A DNA stretch of 64,000 nucleotides from Micromonospora sp. R77 (GCF_022747945.1 NZ_JALDST010000001.1:124001-188000); one strand, 5' to 3'; shown: positions 41,546 through 51,358, counted from the first letter of the stretch. A program made the numbers and translations. The notes: generated by a model from the sequence alone, not told the origin.

Positions 41546-43363
41546 TCAGAACCAGCCCTCCCGGGTGTCCAGGGTGGTCCGGTCCAGGCTCTCCAGCAGG
41601 TCGAACTGAGGTCCCGTGCGGGGCAGCTCGTAGCGGAAGAAGTAGCGCGCCGCCTGCCGCTTCCCCGCCAGGAACTCCCCCTCCGCCCCCTCCGGCGCTC
41701 CCATCGCCTCCACGGCGAGCAGCTGCTCCAGCCACATCCAGGCGATCACCACATGTCCGACCGCCTCCAGATAGAGCGAGGCGTTCGCCAAGGCCAGTTC
41801 CGGGTCGCCGCTGCCCCAGAGCCGGCGGGTCACCACGCCGATCCGGTCCACCGCGGCCCCGAGGTGCCCGGCCAGCTCGGCGGCCTCCCCGTCGGCCTTC
41901 CAGGCCCGGGTGACCGTCGCGCCGATCGTCTCCAGCAGCAGCGCCAACCCCGCGCCACCCTGCATGGTCACCTTGCGGCCGAGCAGGTCGAGGGCCTGGA
42001 TGCCGTGGGTGCCCTCGTGGATGGGGTTGAGCCGGTTGTCCCGCCAGTGCTGCTCGACGTCGTAGTCGCGGGTGTAGCCGTAGCCGCCGTGCACCTGGAT
42101 GGCCAGGTCGTTGGCGGCCAGGCACCACTGTGAGGGCCAGCTCTTGGCGATCGGGGTGAGCATGTCCAGCAGCAGGTGGGCCCGCTCGCGGTCGGCCTCG
42201 GCCGGGGCGGTCCGCTCCTCGTCGAGCAGCCGGCCGCAGTAGAGGACCAGGGCGAGCGCGCCCTCCACGTAGCTCTTCTGGGCCAGCAGCATCCGGCGTA
42301 CGTCGGGGTGGGCGACGATCGGCACCTGCGGCGCGGTCGGGTCCTTGTCGGCGACCGGGCGGCCCTGGGGGCGCTGGCGGGCGTACGCGACGGACTTGAG
42401 GTAGCCGGTGTAGCCGAGGGCGGTCGCGCCGGCGCCCACCCCGATCCGGGCCTCGTTCATCATGTGGAACATCTGCGCGAGCCCCTGGTGCGGCTGGCCG
42501 ACCAGGTAGCCGACCGCCCCGGCCCGCCCGTCCGGCCGGTGCACGCCCTCGCCGAAGTTGAGCAGGGTGTTGGTGGTGCCCCGGTAGCCCATCTTGTGGT
42601 TGAGGCCGACCAGCACCACGTCGTTGCGCGGACCGGGCTGACCGTTGTCGTCGAGCAGCACCTTGGGCACGATGAACAGCGAGATGCCCTTCACCCCGGG
42701 CGGTCCCCCGGGGATCCGGGCGAGGACGAGGTGGACGATGTTCTCGGCCAGCTCGTGGTCGCCGCCGGAGATCCACATCTTGGTGCCGGTCAGCCGGTAG
42801 GTCCCGTCCTCCTGCGGCTCGGCGCGGGTGGTGATGTCGGCGAGCGAGCTGCCGGCCTGCGGCTCGGAGAGGCACATGGTGCCGAAGAAGCGACCCTCGA
42901 CCATCGGCCGGACCCAGGTGTCGACCTGCTCGGCGCTGCCGTGGGTGAGCAGCAGGTTGGCGTTGCCGAGGGTGAGGAACGGGTAGGCGGCGGTGCTGAC
43001 GTTGGCGGCCTGGAACCAGGCGAAGCACGCCGCGGCGACCACGTGCGGCAGCTGCATCCCGCCGACCGTCCCGTCCATGGTCGCGGCCAGCAGCCCGGTC
43101 TCGGCGAAGACGTCGAGGGCGGCCTTGACCTGCGGAATGGTGTGCACGCGGCGGCCGTCGAAGGTGGGCTCGGCGAGGTCGGCGGCCCGGTTGTGGGTGG
43201 CGAAGTGCTCGGCCGCCACCCGCGCGGCCAGGTCGAGCACGTCGTCGAAGGTCTCGCGGGAGTGCTCGGCATAGCGGGGGCGCTCGGTCAGCCGGGTCAC
43301 GTCCAGCCAGTCGTGGAGCAGGAACGCCAGGTCCCGACGGGACAGCAGGGTGGACGACGACAC
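41546..43363 (-). CDS. Acyl-CoA dehydrogenase (large, FadE5-like)
   Basis: 605 residues, longer than ordinary 380-residue enzymes, with an N-terminal extension and C-terminal FadE5-like domain. FAD-binding/active segments: FFGTMCLSEPQAGSSLADI, GTKMWISGGDHEL and QWCLAANDLAIQVHGGYGYTRDYDVEQHWRDNR, with the Glu base expected in IHEGTHGIQALDL. Oxidises long or substituted acyl-CoA to the enoyl-CoA. Start ATG/GTG near 43363 preceded by GGAAGGAGA. Stands between an ECF operon and the AAA ATPase. Confidence 0.93.
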   Translation of the reverse strand: MSSSTLLSRRDLAFLLHDWLDVTRLTERPRYAEHSRETFDDVLDLAARVAAEHFATHNRAADLAEPTFDGRRVHTIPQVKAALDVFAETGLLAATMDGTVGGMQLPHVVAAACFAWFQAANVSTAAYPFLTLGNANLLLTHGSAEQVDTWVRPMVEGRFFGTMCLSEPQAGSSLADITTRAEPQEDGTYRLTGTKMWISGGDHELAENIVHLVLARIPGGPPGVKGISLFIVPKVLLDDNGQPGPRNDVVLVGLNHKMGYRGTTNTLLNFGEGVHRPDGRAGAVGYLVGQPHQGLAQMFHMMNEARIGVGAGATALGYTGYLKSVAYARQRPQGRPVADKDPTAPQVPIVAHPDVRRMLLAQKSYVEGALALVLYCGRLLDEERTAPAEADRERAHLLLDMLTPIAKSWPSQWCLAANDLAIQVHGGYGYTRDYDVEQHWRDNRLNPIHEGTHGIQALDLLGRKVTMQGGAGLALLLETIGATVTRAWKADGEAAELAGHLGAAVDRIGVVTRRLWGSGDPELALANASLYLEAVGHVVIAWMWLEQLLAVEAMGAPEGAEGEFLAGKRQAARYFFRYELPRTGPQFDLLESLDRTTLDTREGWF

Positions 43364-43386
43364 GGGTCTCCTTCCGGCGGGCCGGC

Positions 43387-44834
43387 TCAGCCGCGACGCA
43401 GCCCGGCGACGGCTTCTCGCAGGTCATCCTGGCTGATCGGGCCGGCCGGCGCACCCTCGGTCGCCTCCCGCATCGCCTTGGCCAGCTGCACCCGGCGCAG
43501 CAGTTCGCGGATGTCCGCGCCGGTCAGGCCGGGGGTGAGCGCGGCCAGCTCGGCCGGGTCGACGTCGGCGGCGAACATCCGGAAGCCGGGCCCCTCGTGC
43601 CGGTCGATCAGCTCGCGGACCATCTTCGTGATGATCTCCGCGCGGCCGGTCTCGTCGGGCGCGGGGATGGCGACCTTGATGTCGAAGCGTCCGGAGCGGA
43701 TCAGCGAGGCGTCCACCCGTTGCGGGAAGTTGGTGGTGGCCACCACGATCACGTCGGGGTTCTCCTCGAACAGGGTGTTCATCTCCTGCTTGAAGATGCC
43801 GGCGACCGCGTTGACCGCCTGGCTGGCGGCGTCCCCGCCGGCCCCGGCATAGCTGATGATGCTGTCGAACTCGTCGAAGAGCATCACGGTGGGCTGCCGG
43901 TAGCGGCGGGCCTCCCGGAAGATCTGCTTGATGTTCCGCTCGGAACCGCCCAGATACTTGTCGAGGATCTCCGGGGTGCGGATCTCCCGGAAGTCGGCGC
44001 CGATCTCGTTGGCCAGGGCGCGGGCCAGCATGGTCTTGCCGGTGCCGGGCGGGCCGTACATCAGGATGCCCTGCGGCCGGCGGGCGCCCCAGCGGGCCAT
44101 CACCTGCGGGTGACGGAACGACACGGCGATCTCCCGGAACCGGGCGACCACCTCGGCGAGGCCGCCGACCTGGTCGAGGGTGACCGCGTCGCTGCGCGGC
44201 ACGGCGCGGACCGGCGGCGTGGGCGGTCGGCCCACCGGGAAGGCCCGGCCGCGCAGCGCCCCTCGCCGGCCAGCTCGCGGACCGCGTGCAGCACCAGACC
44301 GACCACGGCCCGCAGGTGCGCCGGCCCGACTTGCGCGCTGGGCAAGGCCACGCGCAGGGTCACCGTCCGTCCACCGTCGGCACTCTCGTCGTACGCCAGG
44401 TCGGGGCGCAGGCCGAGCGCGGCGGCCTCGCGCAGCGCCACGGCCCCGGCCGGGTCCTCGTCGAGGGTGCCCGGCGGTCGCAGCCCGAGCCGGCGGGACG
44501 CCTCGGCCAGCAGCCCGCCGGCCGACGGGTCGCCGCCGGCCAGGCGGCGCACCAGCAGCACCCGGCCGGGCCGGCGACACCCAGGCTGAGCAGGCCGACC
44601 GCCCGGCCGGCGGCGGCACGGACCTCGGCGTCGAAGTGGTGGGTCCCGTCGGCGGCCCGGACGGTGAGCCGGAGGGCGCGCAGCGACGCGGAGCGGTGGG
44701 CGTCGCCGAGCAGGCTCGACCGGGCCGGCTGCGGCGGCGGCGAGCAGGCCCGGGGCGTCGTGCACGGTGACCCGGGCGCCGAACAGCTCGAAGCTGTCGG
44801 CACCCGGTCGGAGGTCGTGCCCGTTGTCCGTCAT
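43387..44834 (-). pseudogene. AAA ATPase, three frameshifts
   Basis: The C-terminal 270 residues are intact: Walker A GPPGTGKT, pore-loop region, Walker B LFDEFDS, sensor TTNFPQRVDASLIRSGRFD. The N-terminal domain (starting MTDNGHDLRPGADSF) is scattered over three frames, with switches near 44715-44745, 44561-44580 and 44250-44272, all in G/C runs. Removing or adding one base at each gives a continuous protein of about 480 residues like CDC48/FtsH-type AAA unfoldases. Either sequence errors or a decaying gene; the AAA part alone might be translated from an internal start. Confidence 0.78.
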
Positions 44835-44941
44835 GGACTCGTGTCCTTCCGCCGGTGACCTCCCGAAAGTCTGCCAGCCACCCCCGACGACCCGCCACCG
44901 TCGCGCCCCTCGGACCCGCCGCCCGAGGGACCGTGACGGGC

Positions 44942-44975
44942 TCCGGCCCGGACACCGTGACGGTGCCGGGCCGGA
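44942..44975 (-). terminator. Hairpin after the desaturase gene
   Basis: TCCGGCCCGG-(A)-CACCG pairs with CGGTGCCGGGCCGGA, 3-nt loop, about 22 nt beyond the stop codon. Confidence 0.6.
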
Positions 44976-44997
44976 CAGCGGTCGGGGTGGGGGCGGG

Positions 44998-46134
44998 TCA
45001 GGCCGGCGCGCCCGACGAGGCCAGCGCGGCCGGCACCGCCCGCTCGGCCCGCCGGTTCGGCAGGGAGAGCCGGATGACCTTCCACCAGGCGGAGGCGACC
45101 TGCTTGGGCAGCGGGCCGGTGGTGTACTTCAGCCCGTACCGGTCGAACAGCGCCCGCACCTGCGGGGCGATCTCCTGGTAGCGCTTGCTGGGCAGGTCGG
45201 GGAAGAGGTGGTGCTCGATCTGGAAGGACAGGTTGCCGGTCATGATGTGCATCAGCCGGCTGCCGCTGATGTTGGCCGAGCCGAGCATCTGCCGCAGGTA
45301 CCACTCGCCCCGGGTCTCGCCCTCGATGGAGGTCCTGGAGAACGTCTCCACCCCGTTCGGGAAGTGCCCGCACATGATCACCGAGTGGCTCCACAGGTTG
45401 CGGATCAGGTTCGCGGTGAAGGTGGCGGCCAGGGTGCTGAGGAAGGAGGGCCCGGACAGCAGCGGGTGGATCAGGTAGTCCTTGAGGAACTGCCGACGGA
45501 TCTTGCGACCCACGGCGCGGGCCCGGGCCCGGAACTCCGGCGACTTGTGCCGCCCCTTCTGCAGGTTCCGCCCCAGCTCCAGGTCGTACGCGGCGATGCC
45601 GTACTCGAAGAAGCAGGCGTTGATGAAGTTCCACAGCGGCTGGCCCAGGTGCATCGGGTGCCACTTCTGGTCCTCGTCGACGCGCATGATGCCGTACCCG
45701 AGGTCGTTGTCCTTGCCGAGCACGTTGGTGTACGTGTGGTGCAGCTGGTTGTGCGAGTGCTTCCACTGCTCGGCCGGGGAGACGTGGTCCCACTCCCAGG
45801 TCGTGGAGTGGATCTTCGGGTCGCGCATGAAGTCGTACTGGCCGTGCAGGATGTTGTGGCCGATCTCCATGTTCTCCAGGATCTTGGCCGCCGCGAGGCC
45901 GGCGGTGCCGACGACCCAGGCCGGCGGGAAGAGCGAGAAGAGCAGCACGGCCCGGCTGCTGATCTCCAGCGTCCGCTGGGTCTTGATGACCTTGCGGATG
46001 TAGGTCGCGTCCGACTCGCCGCGCTCGGCGAGCACCCGGTCCCGGATGGCGTCCAGCTCCTTGCCGAGGATCTCGATGTCCTCGGCACTGAGGTGGGCGA
46101 TCGGGTTGACGGCCTTCTTCTGGATCACGGTCAC
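44998..46134 (-). CDS. Fatty acid desaturase (membrane, acyl-CoA type)
   Basis: 378 residues. Three His boxes: GHNILHG, HSHNQLHH and QIEHHLFPD, the diiron ligand set of membrane desaturases. Two pairs of hydrophobic segments. GTG at 46134 with GAGG 6 nt upstream and 13 nt from the reductase stop: the two genes form an electron-transfer pair. Introduces a double bond in membrane or mycolate-like acyl chains. PucR-type regulator divergent. Confidence 0.93.
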   Translation of the reverse strand: MTVIQKKAVNPIAHLSAEDIEILGKELDAIRDRVLAERGESDATYIRKVIKTQRTLEISSRAVLLFSLFPPAWVVGTAGLAAAKILENMEIGHNILHGQYDFMRDPKIHSTTWEWDHVSPAEQWKHSHNQLHHTYTNVLGKDNDLGYGIMRVDEDQKWHPMHLGQPLWNFINACFFEYGIAAYDLELGRNLQKGRHKSPEFRARARAVGRKIRRQFLKDYLIHPLLSGPSFLSTLAATFTANLIRNLWSHSVIMCGHFPNGVETFSRTSIEGETRGEWYLRQMLGSANISGSRLMHIMTGNLSFQIEHHLFPDLPSKRYQEIAPQVRALFDRYGLKYTTGPLPKQVASAWWKVIRLSLPNRRAERAVPAALASSGAPA

Positions 46135-46147
46135 GTCGGCCTCCTGT

Positions 46148-47239
46148 CTACAGGTCGATGTCGCAGGTACCGGCCGCCGCCGACACGCAGGTCTGGATGA
46201 GTACGCCGTCCCCCGGGACGGCGGTGGTGACGTCACCGGTGCGCAGGTCACGGACGGCGCCCTGGCGCAGCGGCAGCACGCAGCCGTAGCAGATGCCCAT
46301 CCGGCAGCCCGACGGCATCAGCACCCCGGCGTTCTCACCGGCGTCGAGGATCGGGGTCGCGCCGTCGGCCTCGACCGTCACCGCGGCACCGGTGAAGGTC
46401 ACCGTGCCGCCCTCCCCCGCGGAGATCACCGTGGGCCGGAACCGCTCGGTGTGCAGCCGGTCGGCGAGGCCCTTCGAGGCCCAGTGCCCCTCGACCGCGT
46501 CGAGCATGCCGACCGGGCCGCAGGCCCAGGTCTCCCGCTCGGCGTGGTCGGGGACCAGGTCGTCCAGCTCGTGCACGCCGAGCAGCCCGTCGACGTCGGT
46601 GTGCCGCTCGACCAGCCGCAGCGCGCCCTGCGCGGCCAGCGCCCGCAGCTCGGCGCCGAAGATGACGTCACCGGCGGCCGGTGCGGAGTGCACCAGCACC
46701 ACGTCGGCGCGGGTGTGCAGACCGGCGCGGAGCATTCCCATGACCGGGGTGATGCCGCTGCCGGCGGTGAGGAAGAGGACCCGCGGTGGGGTGGTCCCGG
46801 GCAGCACGAAGTCGCCCTGGGCCTGGTCGAGCTGCACGATCGTGCCGGGGCGCACCCGGTGGACCAGGTAATTGCTGACCTTCCCGTCCGGGATGGCCTT
46901 CACGGTCACCGCGATCCGGCCGTCCGCGCCGCCCGGCGGACAGGTCAGCGAGTACGCCCGCCACTGCCGCACCCCGTCGACGTCGACGCCGAGCCGGACG
47001 TACTGCCCGGGGGTGTGCCCCCGCCAGCCGCGGCCCGGCTTGATGACGACGGTCGCCGCGTCGGGGGTCTCGGGGCGCACCTCGACGATCCGGCCGCGCA
47101 GGGCGGCCCCGGCGCGCAGCGGCGCGACCAGGTCGAGGTAGTCCTCGGGCAGCAGCGGGGTGGTCACCGTCTCGGCCAGCCGCAGCAGCCGGTCCCGGAC
47201 GGAGACCCGCTGCGGCGGGCGCGGGACAGTTGTGGTCAT
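46148..47239 (-). CDS. Ferredoxin reductase with C-terminal 2Fe-2S domain
   Basis: 363 residues. FAD-binding domain (GQYVRLGVDVDGVRQWRAYSLT), NAD domain (FLTAGSGITPVMGMLR, CGPVGM), and a plant-type 2Fe-2S cluster C-x4-C-x2-C (SGCRMGICYGC...C near the end). Delivers electrons from NAD(P)H to the desaturase next to it, as DesA3/Rv3230c do in mycobacteria. ATG at 47239. Transcribed away from the PucR gene. Confidence 0.94.
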   Translation of the reverse strand: MTTTVPRPPQRVSVRDRLLRLAETVTTPLLPEDYLDLVAPLRAGAALRGRIVEVRPETPDAATVVIKPGRGWRGHTPGQYVRLGVDVDGVRQWRAYSLTCPPGGADGRIAVTVKAIPDGKVSNYLVHRVRPGTIVQLDQAQGDFVLPGTTPPRVLFLTAGSGITPVMGMLRAGLHTRADVVLVHSAPAAGDVIFGAELRALAAQGALRLVERHTDVDGLLGVHELDDLVPDHAERETWACGPVGMLDAVEGHWASKGLADRLHTERFRPTVISAGEGGTVTFTGAAVTVEADGATPILDAGENAGVLMPSGCRMGICYGCVLPLRQGAVRDLRTGDVTTAVPGDGVLIQTCVSAAAGTCDIDL

Positions 47240-47303
47240 ATAACCAGGGTGACCGCGTGAGCGCATAACATCTTGACCGACGAAGGTGAAACAGCCACAG
47301 TTT

Positions 47304-47322
47304 TTTGTTCGGGGAGAACAAA
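47304..47322. promoter_or_regulatory. TTTGTTCGGGGAGAACAAA operator
   Basis: Perfect 7-bp arms around GGGGA, sitting on the ribosome-binding site (GGGGAG) of the PucR gene and between the divergent genes. A PucR protein bound here would block its own translation start region and influence the reductase/desaturase operon. Confidence 0.65.
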
Positions 47323-47323
47323 C

Positions 47324-48553
47324 ATGTCGGACCAGTCCGGGACGACCCGGCGCGCCGCCCACCTCGAACTGGACGAACAGGTGGCCGGTCGGCTCCGGGA
47401 CCGCCTTCCCGTCGTCGCCGAGCGCACGGTCAGCGCGATCACCGCCGAGGTGCCCAGCTATTCCGGCACCCTCACCGGCAGCATGCGGGAGAAGATCGAG
47501 AACGCGGTACGCCTCGCACTCGGCACGTTCCTGCAGCTGTTGGAGGGTACCCAGCCGTCCGACCCGAGCACCCCGCTCACCCCCGCCCTGGCGGCCGCGT
47601 ACGCCCTGGGCAGTGGGGAGGCGCGCGCCGGGCGGAGCATGGACGCGCTGCTGGCCGCGTACCGGATCGGTGCCCGGGTGGCCTGGCGGGAGGTCTCCAC
47701 CACCAGCGTGCAGGCCGGGCTGGCCGCCGCCACGGTCGCCGAGTTCGCCGAGCTGATGTTCGCCTACATCGACGAGCTGTCGGCGGCCAGCGTGGCCGGG
47801 CACGCCGACGAACTGGCCAGCGCCGGTCGGGCCCGCCGCCGCTCCCTGGAGCGCCTCGCCCAGCAACTGCTGGCCGGCGAGCCGGAGGAGACGCTGCGGC
47901 GCAGCGCCGAACGGGCCGACTGGCCACCGCCGCGCACGCTGACCGTGGTGCTGCTGCCCCGCCGCAGCCTCCGCGCGGTGCTGGCCCTGCTCAGCCCGCA
48001 CACCCTGGAGAGCGGCGAGGACCTGCCCGGGGTCGAGCCGGCCGAGGAACTGGCGGTGCTGCTGGTGCCGGACGTGCACGCGGGCCGCCGCCGGCAGCTC
48101 ACCCGGGTGCTGCACGGCCACCGGGCGGTGCTCGGGCCGGCCCGCCCGTGGCACCGGGTGGCCACGTCCTACCAGCGTGCCGTCCGGGCACTCGCCCTCG
48201 ACCTCGGCGACCCGACCGGGGAGGCGCCGCTGGACACCGAGCAGCACCTGGCGCGGTTGCTGCTCAGCATGGACCCGGAGGGCCTGGCCGACCTGCGCAC
48301 GCAGGCGCTGGCGCCGCTGGCGTCGCTGCCACCGGCCACCGCGCACCGGCTCGCCGGGACGCTGCGCTCCTGGCTGCTGCACCAGGGCCGCCGCGACGAC
48401 GTCGCCGCCGACCTCTTCGTGCACCCGCAGACCGTCCGCTACCGGATGGGCAAGCTGCGCGAACTGTACGGCGACCGGCTGCACGACCCGGCCACCGTCC
48501 TCGACCTGACCCTCGCCCTGGCCGTCCCCCCACCGCCGCCCGAGCCGGACTGA
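47324..48553 (+). CDS. PucR-type regulator with C-terminal helix-turn-helix
   Basis: 409 residues. N-terminal helical sensor (RsbRD/GGDEF-like linker), the central region, and a C-terminal HTH_30: LFVHPQTVRYRMGKLRELYG, the signature of PucR-type activators. ATG at 47324, GGGGAG 8 nt upstream. Divergent from the ferredoxin reductase/desaturase pair, which it probably controls in response to fatty acids or temperature (inference). Confidence 0.9.
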   Translation: MSDQSGTTRRAAHLELDEQVAGRLRDRLPVVAERTVSAITAEVPSYSGTLTGSMREKIENAVRLALGTFLQLLEGTQPSDPSTPLTPALAAAYALGSGEARAGRSMDALLAAYRIGARVAWREVSTTSVQAGLAAATVAEFAELMFAYIDELSAASVAGHADELASAGRARRRSLERLAQQLLAGEPEETLRRSAERADWPPPRTLTVVLLPRRSLRAVLALLSPHTLESGEDLPGVEPAEELAVLLVPDVHAGRRRQLTRVLHGHRAVLGPARPWHRVATSYQRAVRALALDLGDPTGEAPLDTEQHLARLLLSMDPEGLADLRTQALAPLASLPPATAHRLAGTLRSWLLHQGRRDDVAADLFVHPQTVRYRMGKLRELYGDRLHDPATVLDLTLALAVPPPPPEPD

Positions 48554-48652
48554 GCCGGGACGGCCGGCCCGGCGGCACCGGGCCCTTGGGCCCTGTCCGC
48601 CGACCGGCGCCGGCCGCAGGGTGGGAGGGGACGAGCAACGAGGAGGCCCACC

Positions 48653-49642
48653 ATGAGCCAGCCATCGACCTGGACGGAGCAGACCGCCACCGTACGGGTG
48701 CTGGAGGCGGCGGCCCGCCAGTCCCTGCACGCCCCGTCGGTGTTCAACACCCAACCGTGGCGCTGGCGGGTCGCCGGGGGCGCGCTGGAGCTGCGTACCG
48801 ACCCGGGTCGGCAGCTCACCGTGACCGACCCGGACGGCCGGTTGCTGGTCCTGAGCTGCGGCGCCGCCCTGCACCACGCCCGGATCTCGCTCACCGCCGC
48901 CGGCTGGGGCGTCGAGGTGGACCGGCTGCCCGACCCGGCCGACCCGGGGCTGCTGGCGCGGCTGCGTACCACCGGCCCGGCCGAGCTGGACGTGGCCGCC
49001 GGCCCGCTGGTCGACGCCATCCCGCGCCGGCGCACCGACCGGCGCGCGTACGGTGACCGGCCGGTGCCCGAGCCGCTGCTGACCCGGCTGCGGGAGGCGG
49101 TCGAGGCCGAGGGTGCCCACCTGCACGTGGTCCGGCCGGACCAGATGCCGATGCTGGCCGTCTCCACCGCGCGCGCCGCCGACGCCGAACTGGCCGACCC
49201 GGCGTACCGGGCGGAGTTGCGCGAGTGGACCAACCGGCCGGCGGGCAGCGGGACGGCGTGCCCACCGCGACCGTCCGGCCGGCGCCGCGCCGGGTCCCGG
49301 TACGCGACCACGCCCGGCGGGGCGGCCGGGCTCACCGCCGGCACGGACTTCGACCGGGGCGCGGCGTACGTGATCCTCTTCGGTGAGCGGGACGACCCGG
49401 CGGCCTGGCTGCGCGGCGGCGAGGCGCTCTCCGCGCTGCTGCTCACCGCGACCGCGGCGGGCCTGGCCACCGCGCCGATCAGCGACGCCATCGAGCTGGC
49501 CTGGCCGCGCCGGATGATGCGCGACCTGCTGGCCGGCATCGGCGATCCCTACCTGGTGGTGCGGGTGGGCTGGGCACCGGCCGGCGAGCTGCCGCCCGCG
49601 CCCCGCCGCGCGCCCGCCGAGGTGATCGAGGTCGACGGCTGA
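48653..49642 (+). CDS. Nitroreductase family protein (Acg-like), internally frameshifted
   Basis: 329 residues as given. LEAAARQSLHAPSVFNTQPWRW, RRTDRRAYGDRPVP, TAGTDFDRGAAYVILFGE and ALLLTATAAGLATAPISDAIE are Acg-type landmarks of the FMN-binding fold. Between about 49242 and 49320 the frame is displaced: the family-like VPTATVRPAPRRVPVRDHA occurs in another frame. A one-base loss near 49248 and a one-base gain near 49318 would correct about 25 residues without changing the ends. Function may be altered if real. Confidence 0.82.
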   Translation: MSQPSTWTEQTATVRVLEAAARQSLHAPSVFNTQPWRWRVAGGALELRTDPGRQLTVTDPDGRLLVLSCGAALHHARISLTAAGWGVEVDRLPDPADPGLLARLRTTGPAELDVAAGPLVDAIPRRRTDRRAYGDRPVPEPLLTRLREAVEAEGAHLHVVRPDQMPMLAVSTARAADAELADPAYRAELREWTNRPAGSGTACPPRPSGRRRAGSRYATTPGGAAGLTAGTDFDRGAAYVILFGERDDPAAWLRGGEALSALLLTATAAGLATAPISDAIELAWPRRMMRDLLAGIGDPYLVVRVGWAPAGELPPAPRRAPAEVIEVDG

Positions 49643-49654
49643 GGTGGCCGGGGG

Positions 49655-49698
49655 GACCCGGGTCGGGCGCGGCGGCACGGCCGCGCCCGGCCCGGGTC
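49655..49698. terminator. Bidirectional terminator hairpin
   Basis: 19-bp stem with one mismatch and a 5-nt loop; the right arm overlaps the stop codon of the multicopper oxidase. Confidence 0.65.
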
Positions 49699-51157
49699 AG
49701 CTGGTGCGCGGGACGATCTCCATCTGCCCCATCATCCCGAAGGCCGAGTGGTCCAGCATGTGGCAGTGGTAGAGGTAGCGGCCCAGGAACCCGTCGAAGG
49801 TGGCCTGCACCCGGACCGACTCCCCCGGCCGGACGTAGATGGTGTCCTTCCACCCGGACTCCCCCGGCGCCGGCGGCGCGCCGTCGCGGTCCAGCACCCG
49901 GAACTGGGCCAGGTGCATGTGGAAGGTGTGTTCCAGGTTGAGGCCGGCGTCACCGTTGACGATCTTCCAGATCTCGGTGCTGCCCTGCGTGATGGTGGTG
50001 TCCACCCGGTCCGGGTCGAACGCCTTGTCGTTGATCAGGCTGGCGAAGGTGACCGGGTCGACCCGCATCACGAACAGCCGCTCCGCGGTGGCCGGCGGCA
50101 GCGTCGGCAGCGGTCGCAGCTGCGGCGGGACGCAGCTCGGGTCGGTCGCGCGGCGGACGACGTCGAACCGGACCAGCGGCCCGCCGGTCGCGTCGGCCAG
50201 CACCACGTGGTCGCCGACGGCGTACCCGGAGAAGTCGATCACCACCTCGGCCCGCTCCGCCGGCCCCAGCAGGATCGAGGTGCGGGGCACCGGCGCGGGC
50301 AGCAGCCCGCCGTCGCTGCCGACCTGGGTCAGGGTGGCCCCGCCCGCGTTGACCTCGAAGGTGCGGTGGGTGGAGGCGTTGAGCAGCCGCAGCCGGTAAC
50401 GCCGGGCGGCCACCGGGAAGTACGGCTGGTGCCGGTTGTTGGCCAGCAGGGTGTTCCGGCTGAACGGGTCGGCCTGGTTCCACACCAGCGAGCCGTCCTC
50501 GGCGAAGAGCGAGTCGCGCAACGCGATCGGGATGTCGTACGGGCCCGACGGCAGGCGCAGCGCCGCCTCGTCCGACCCCTCGATGAGATAGAAGCCGTAG
50601 AGCCCCCGGTAGACGTGCTCGGACTCGGTGTGGTGGCTGTGGTCGTGGTACCACAGCGACGCGCCGGCCTGCTGGTTCGGGTACTCGTAGACCCGCTCCT
50701 CGCCGGGCTGGATCAGGTCCATCGGGTGGCCGTCGTGCTGGGCGGCGACGTGGCCGCCGTGCAGGTGCACGTTGACCGGCTGGTCCAGCCGGTTGCGGTA
50801 GGTGACCCGGACGCGGCGGCCCTGCCGGGCCCGGATGGTCGGGTTCACCGGGTAGCCGCCGTAGCTGAGCATCCGGCTGGTCAGGCCAGGGATGATCTCG
50901 ATGTCGGCGGTGGTGACGTCGAGCCGGTAGTGGTCGGTGTCCGCGGTGACCGCCACCGGGCGCAGCACGGGCGGCACCACCAGCGGGCGGGTGAACGGCT
51001 CGCCGGTGGCGGCAGACCTCACCGGGTGCGGCGGGCGGTGGTGGTGCGCCGGGGCGCCGCCCGGAGCGGCGGCCGCGGGCGTGATCGTCTCGGCGGCGGG
51101 GATGACCAGCGCGGCTCCCGCCGCACCTCCCAGTGACAGCAGCGTACGTCGGTGCAC
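49697..51157 (-). CDS. Multicopper oxidase, twin-arginine exported
   Basis: 486 residues. Tat signal MHRRTLLSLGG followed by a hydrophobic Ala-rich stretch; cleavage near 31. Four copper motifs in order: HLHGGH, WYHDHSHH, HTFHMHLAQF and YHCHMLDHSAFGMM (T1/T2/T3 ligands, with the axial Met). Three cupredoxin domains of CueO/bilirubin-oxidase type. Oxidises phenols, metals or a biosynthetic intermediate at the cell surface. Same direction as the enediyne E5/E4 pair 200 nt upstream; membership is possible but not shown. Confidence 0.93.
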   Translation of the reverse strand: MHRRTLLSLGGAAGAALVIPAAETITPAAAAPGGAPAHHHRPPHPVRSAATGEPFTRPLVVPPVLRPVAVTADTDHYRLDVTTADIEIIPGLTSRMLSYGGYPVNPTIRARQGRRVRVTYRNRLDQPVNVHLHGGHVAAQHDGHPMDLIQPGEERVYEYPNQQAGASLWYHDHSHHTESEHVYRGLYGFYLIEGSDEAALRLPSGPYDIPIALRDSLFAEDGSLVWNQADPFSRNTLLANNRHQPYFPVAARRYRLRLLNASTHRTFEVNAGGATLTQVGSDGGLLPAPVPRTSILLGPAERAEVVIDFSGYAVGDHVVLADATGGPLVRFDVVRRATDPSCVPPQLRPLPTLPPATAERLFVMRVDPVTFASLINDKAFDPDRVDTTITQGSTEIWKIVNGDAGLNLEHTFHMHLAQFRVLDRDGAPPAPGESGWKDTIYVRPGESVRVQATFDGFLGRYLYHCHMLDHSAFGMMGQMEIVPRTS

Positions 51158-51358
51158 GGGGTCCCCCGAATCGTGGATTGCGGCCGACCACCTCCCCGGC
51201 CGGCCCGCGTCGCGGTCGATCGTGGCACCCGCCGGCCGCGCCGGCTTCTTCCAGATTGCTCTTCTGCGCGCTCAGTCAGTCCACACCGGACACGGCGGAC
51301 GGAACCGGCCCCGGGCCACCCTGGCGGGGCGGGACCGGGGCCGGTGCGACGCGGTCGG

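Noticed and set aside
46148..49678. Open frame of 1176 codons on the minus strand
   Set aside because: Only the last 363 residues are the ferredoxin reductase; the rest lies antisense to the PucR and nitroreductase genes.
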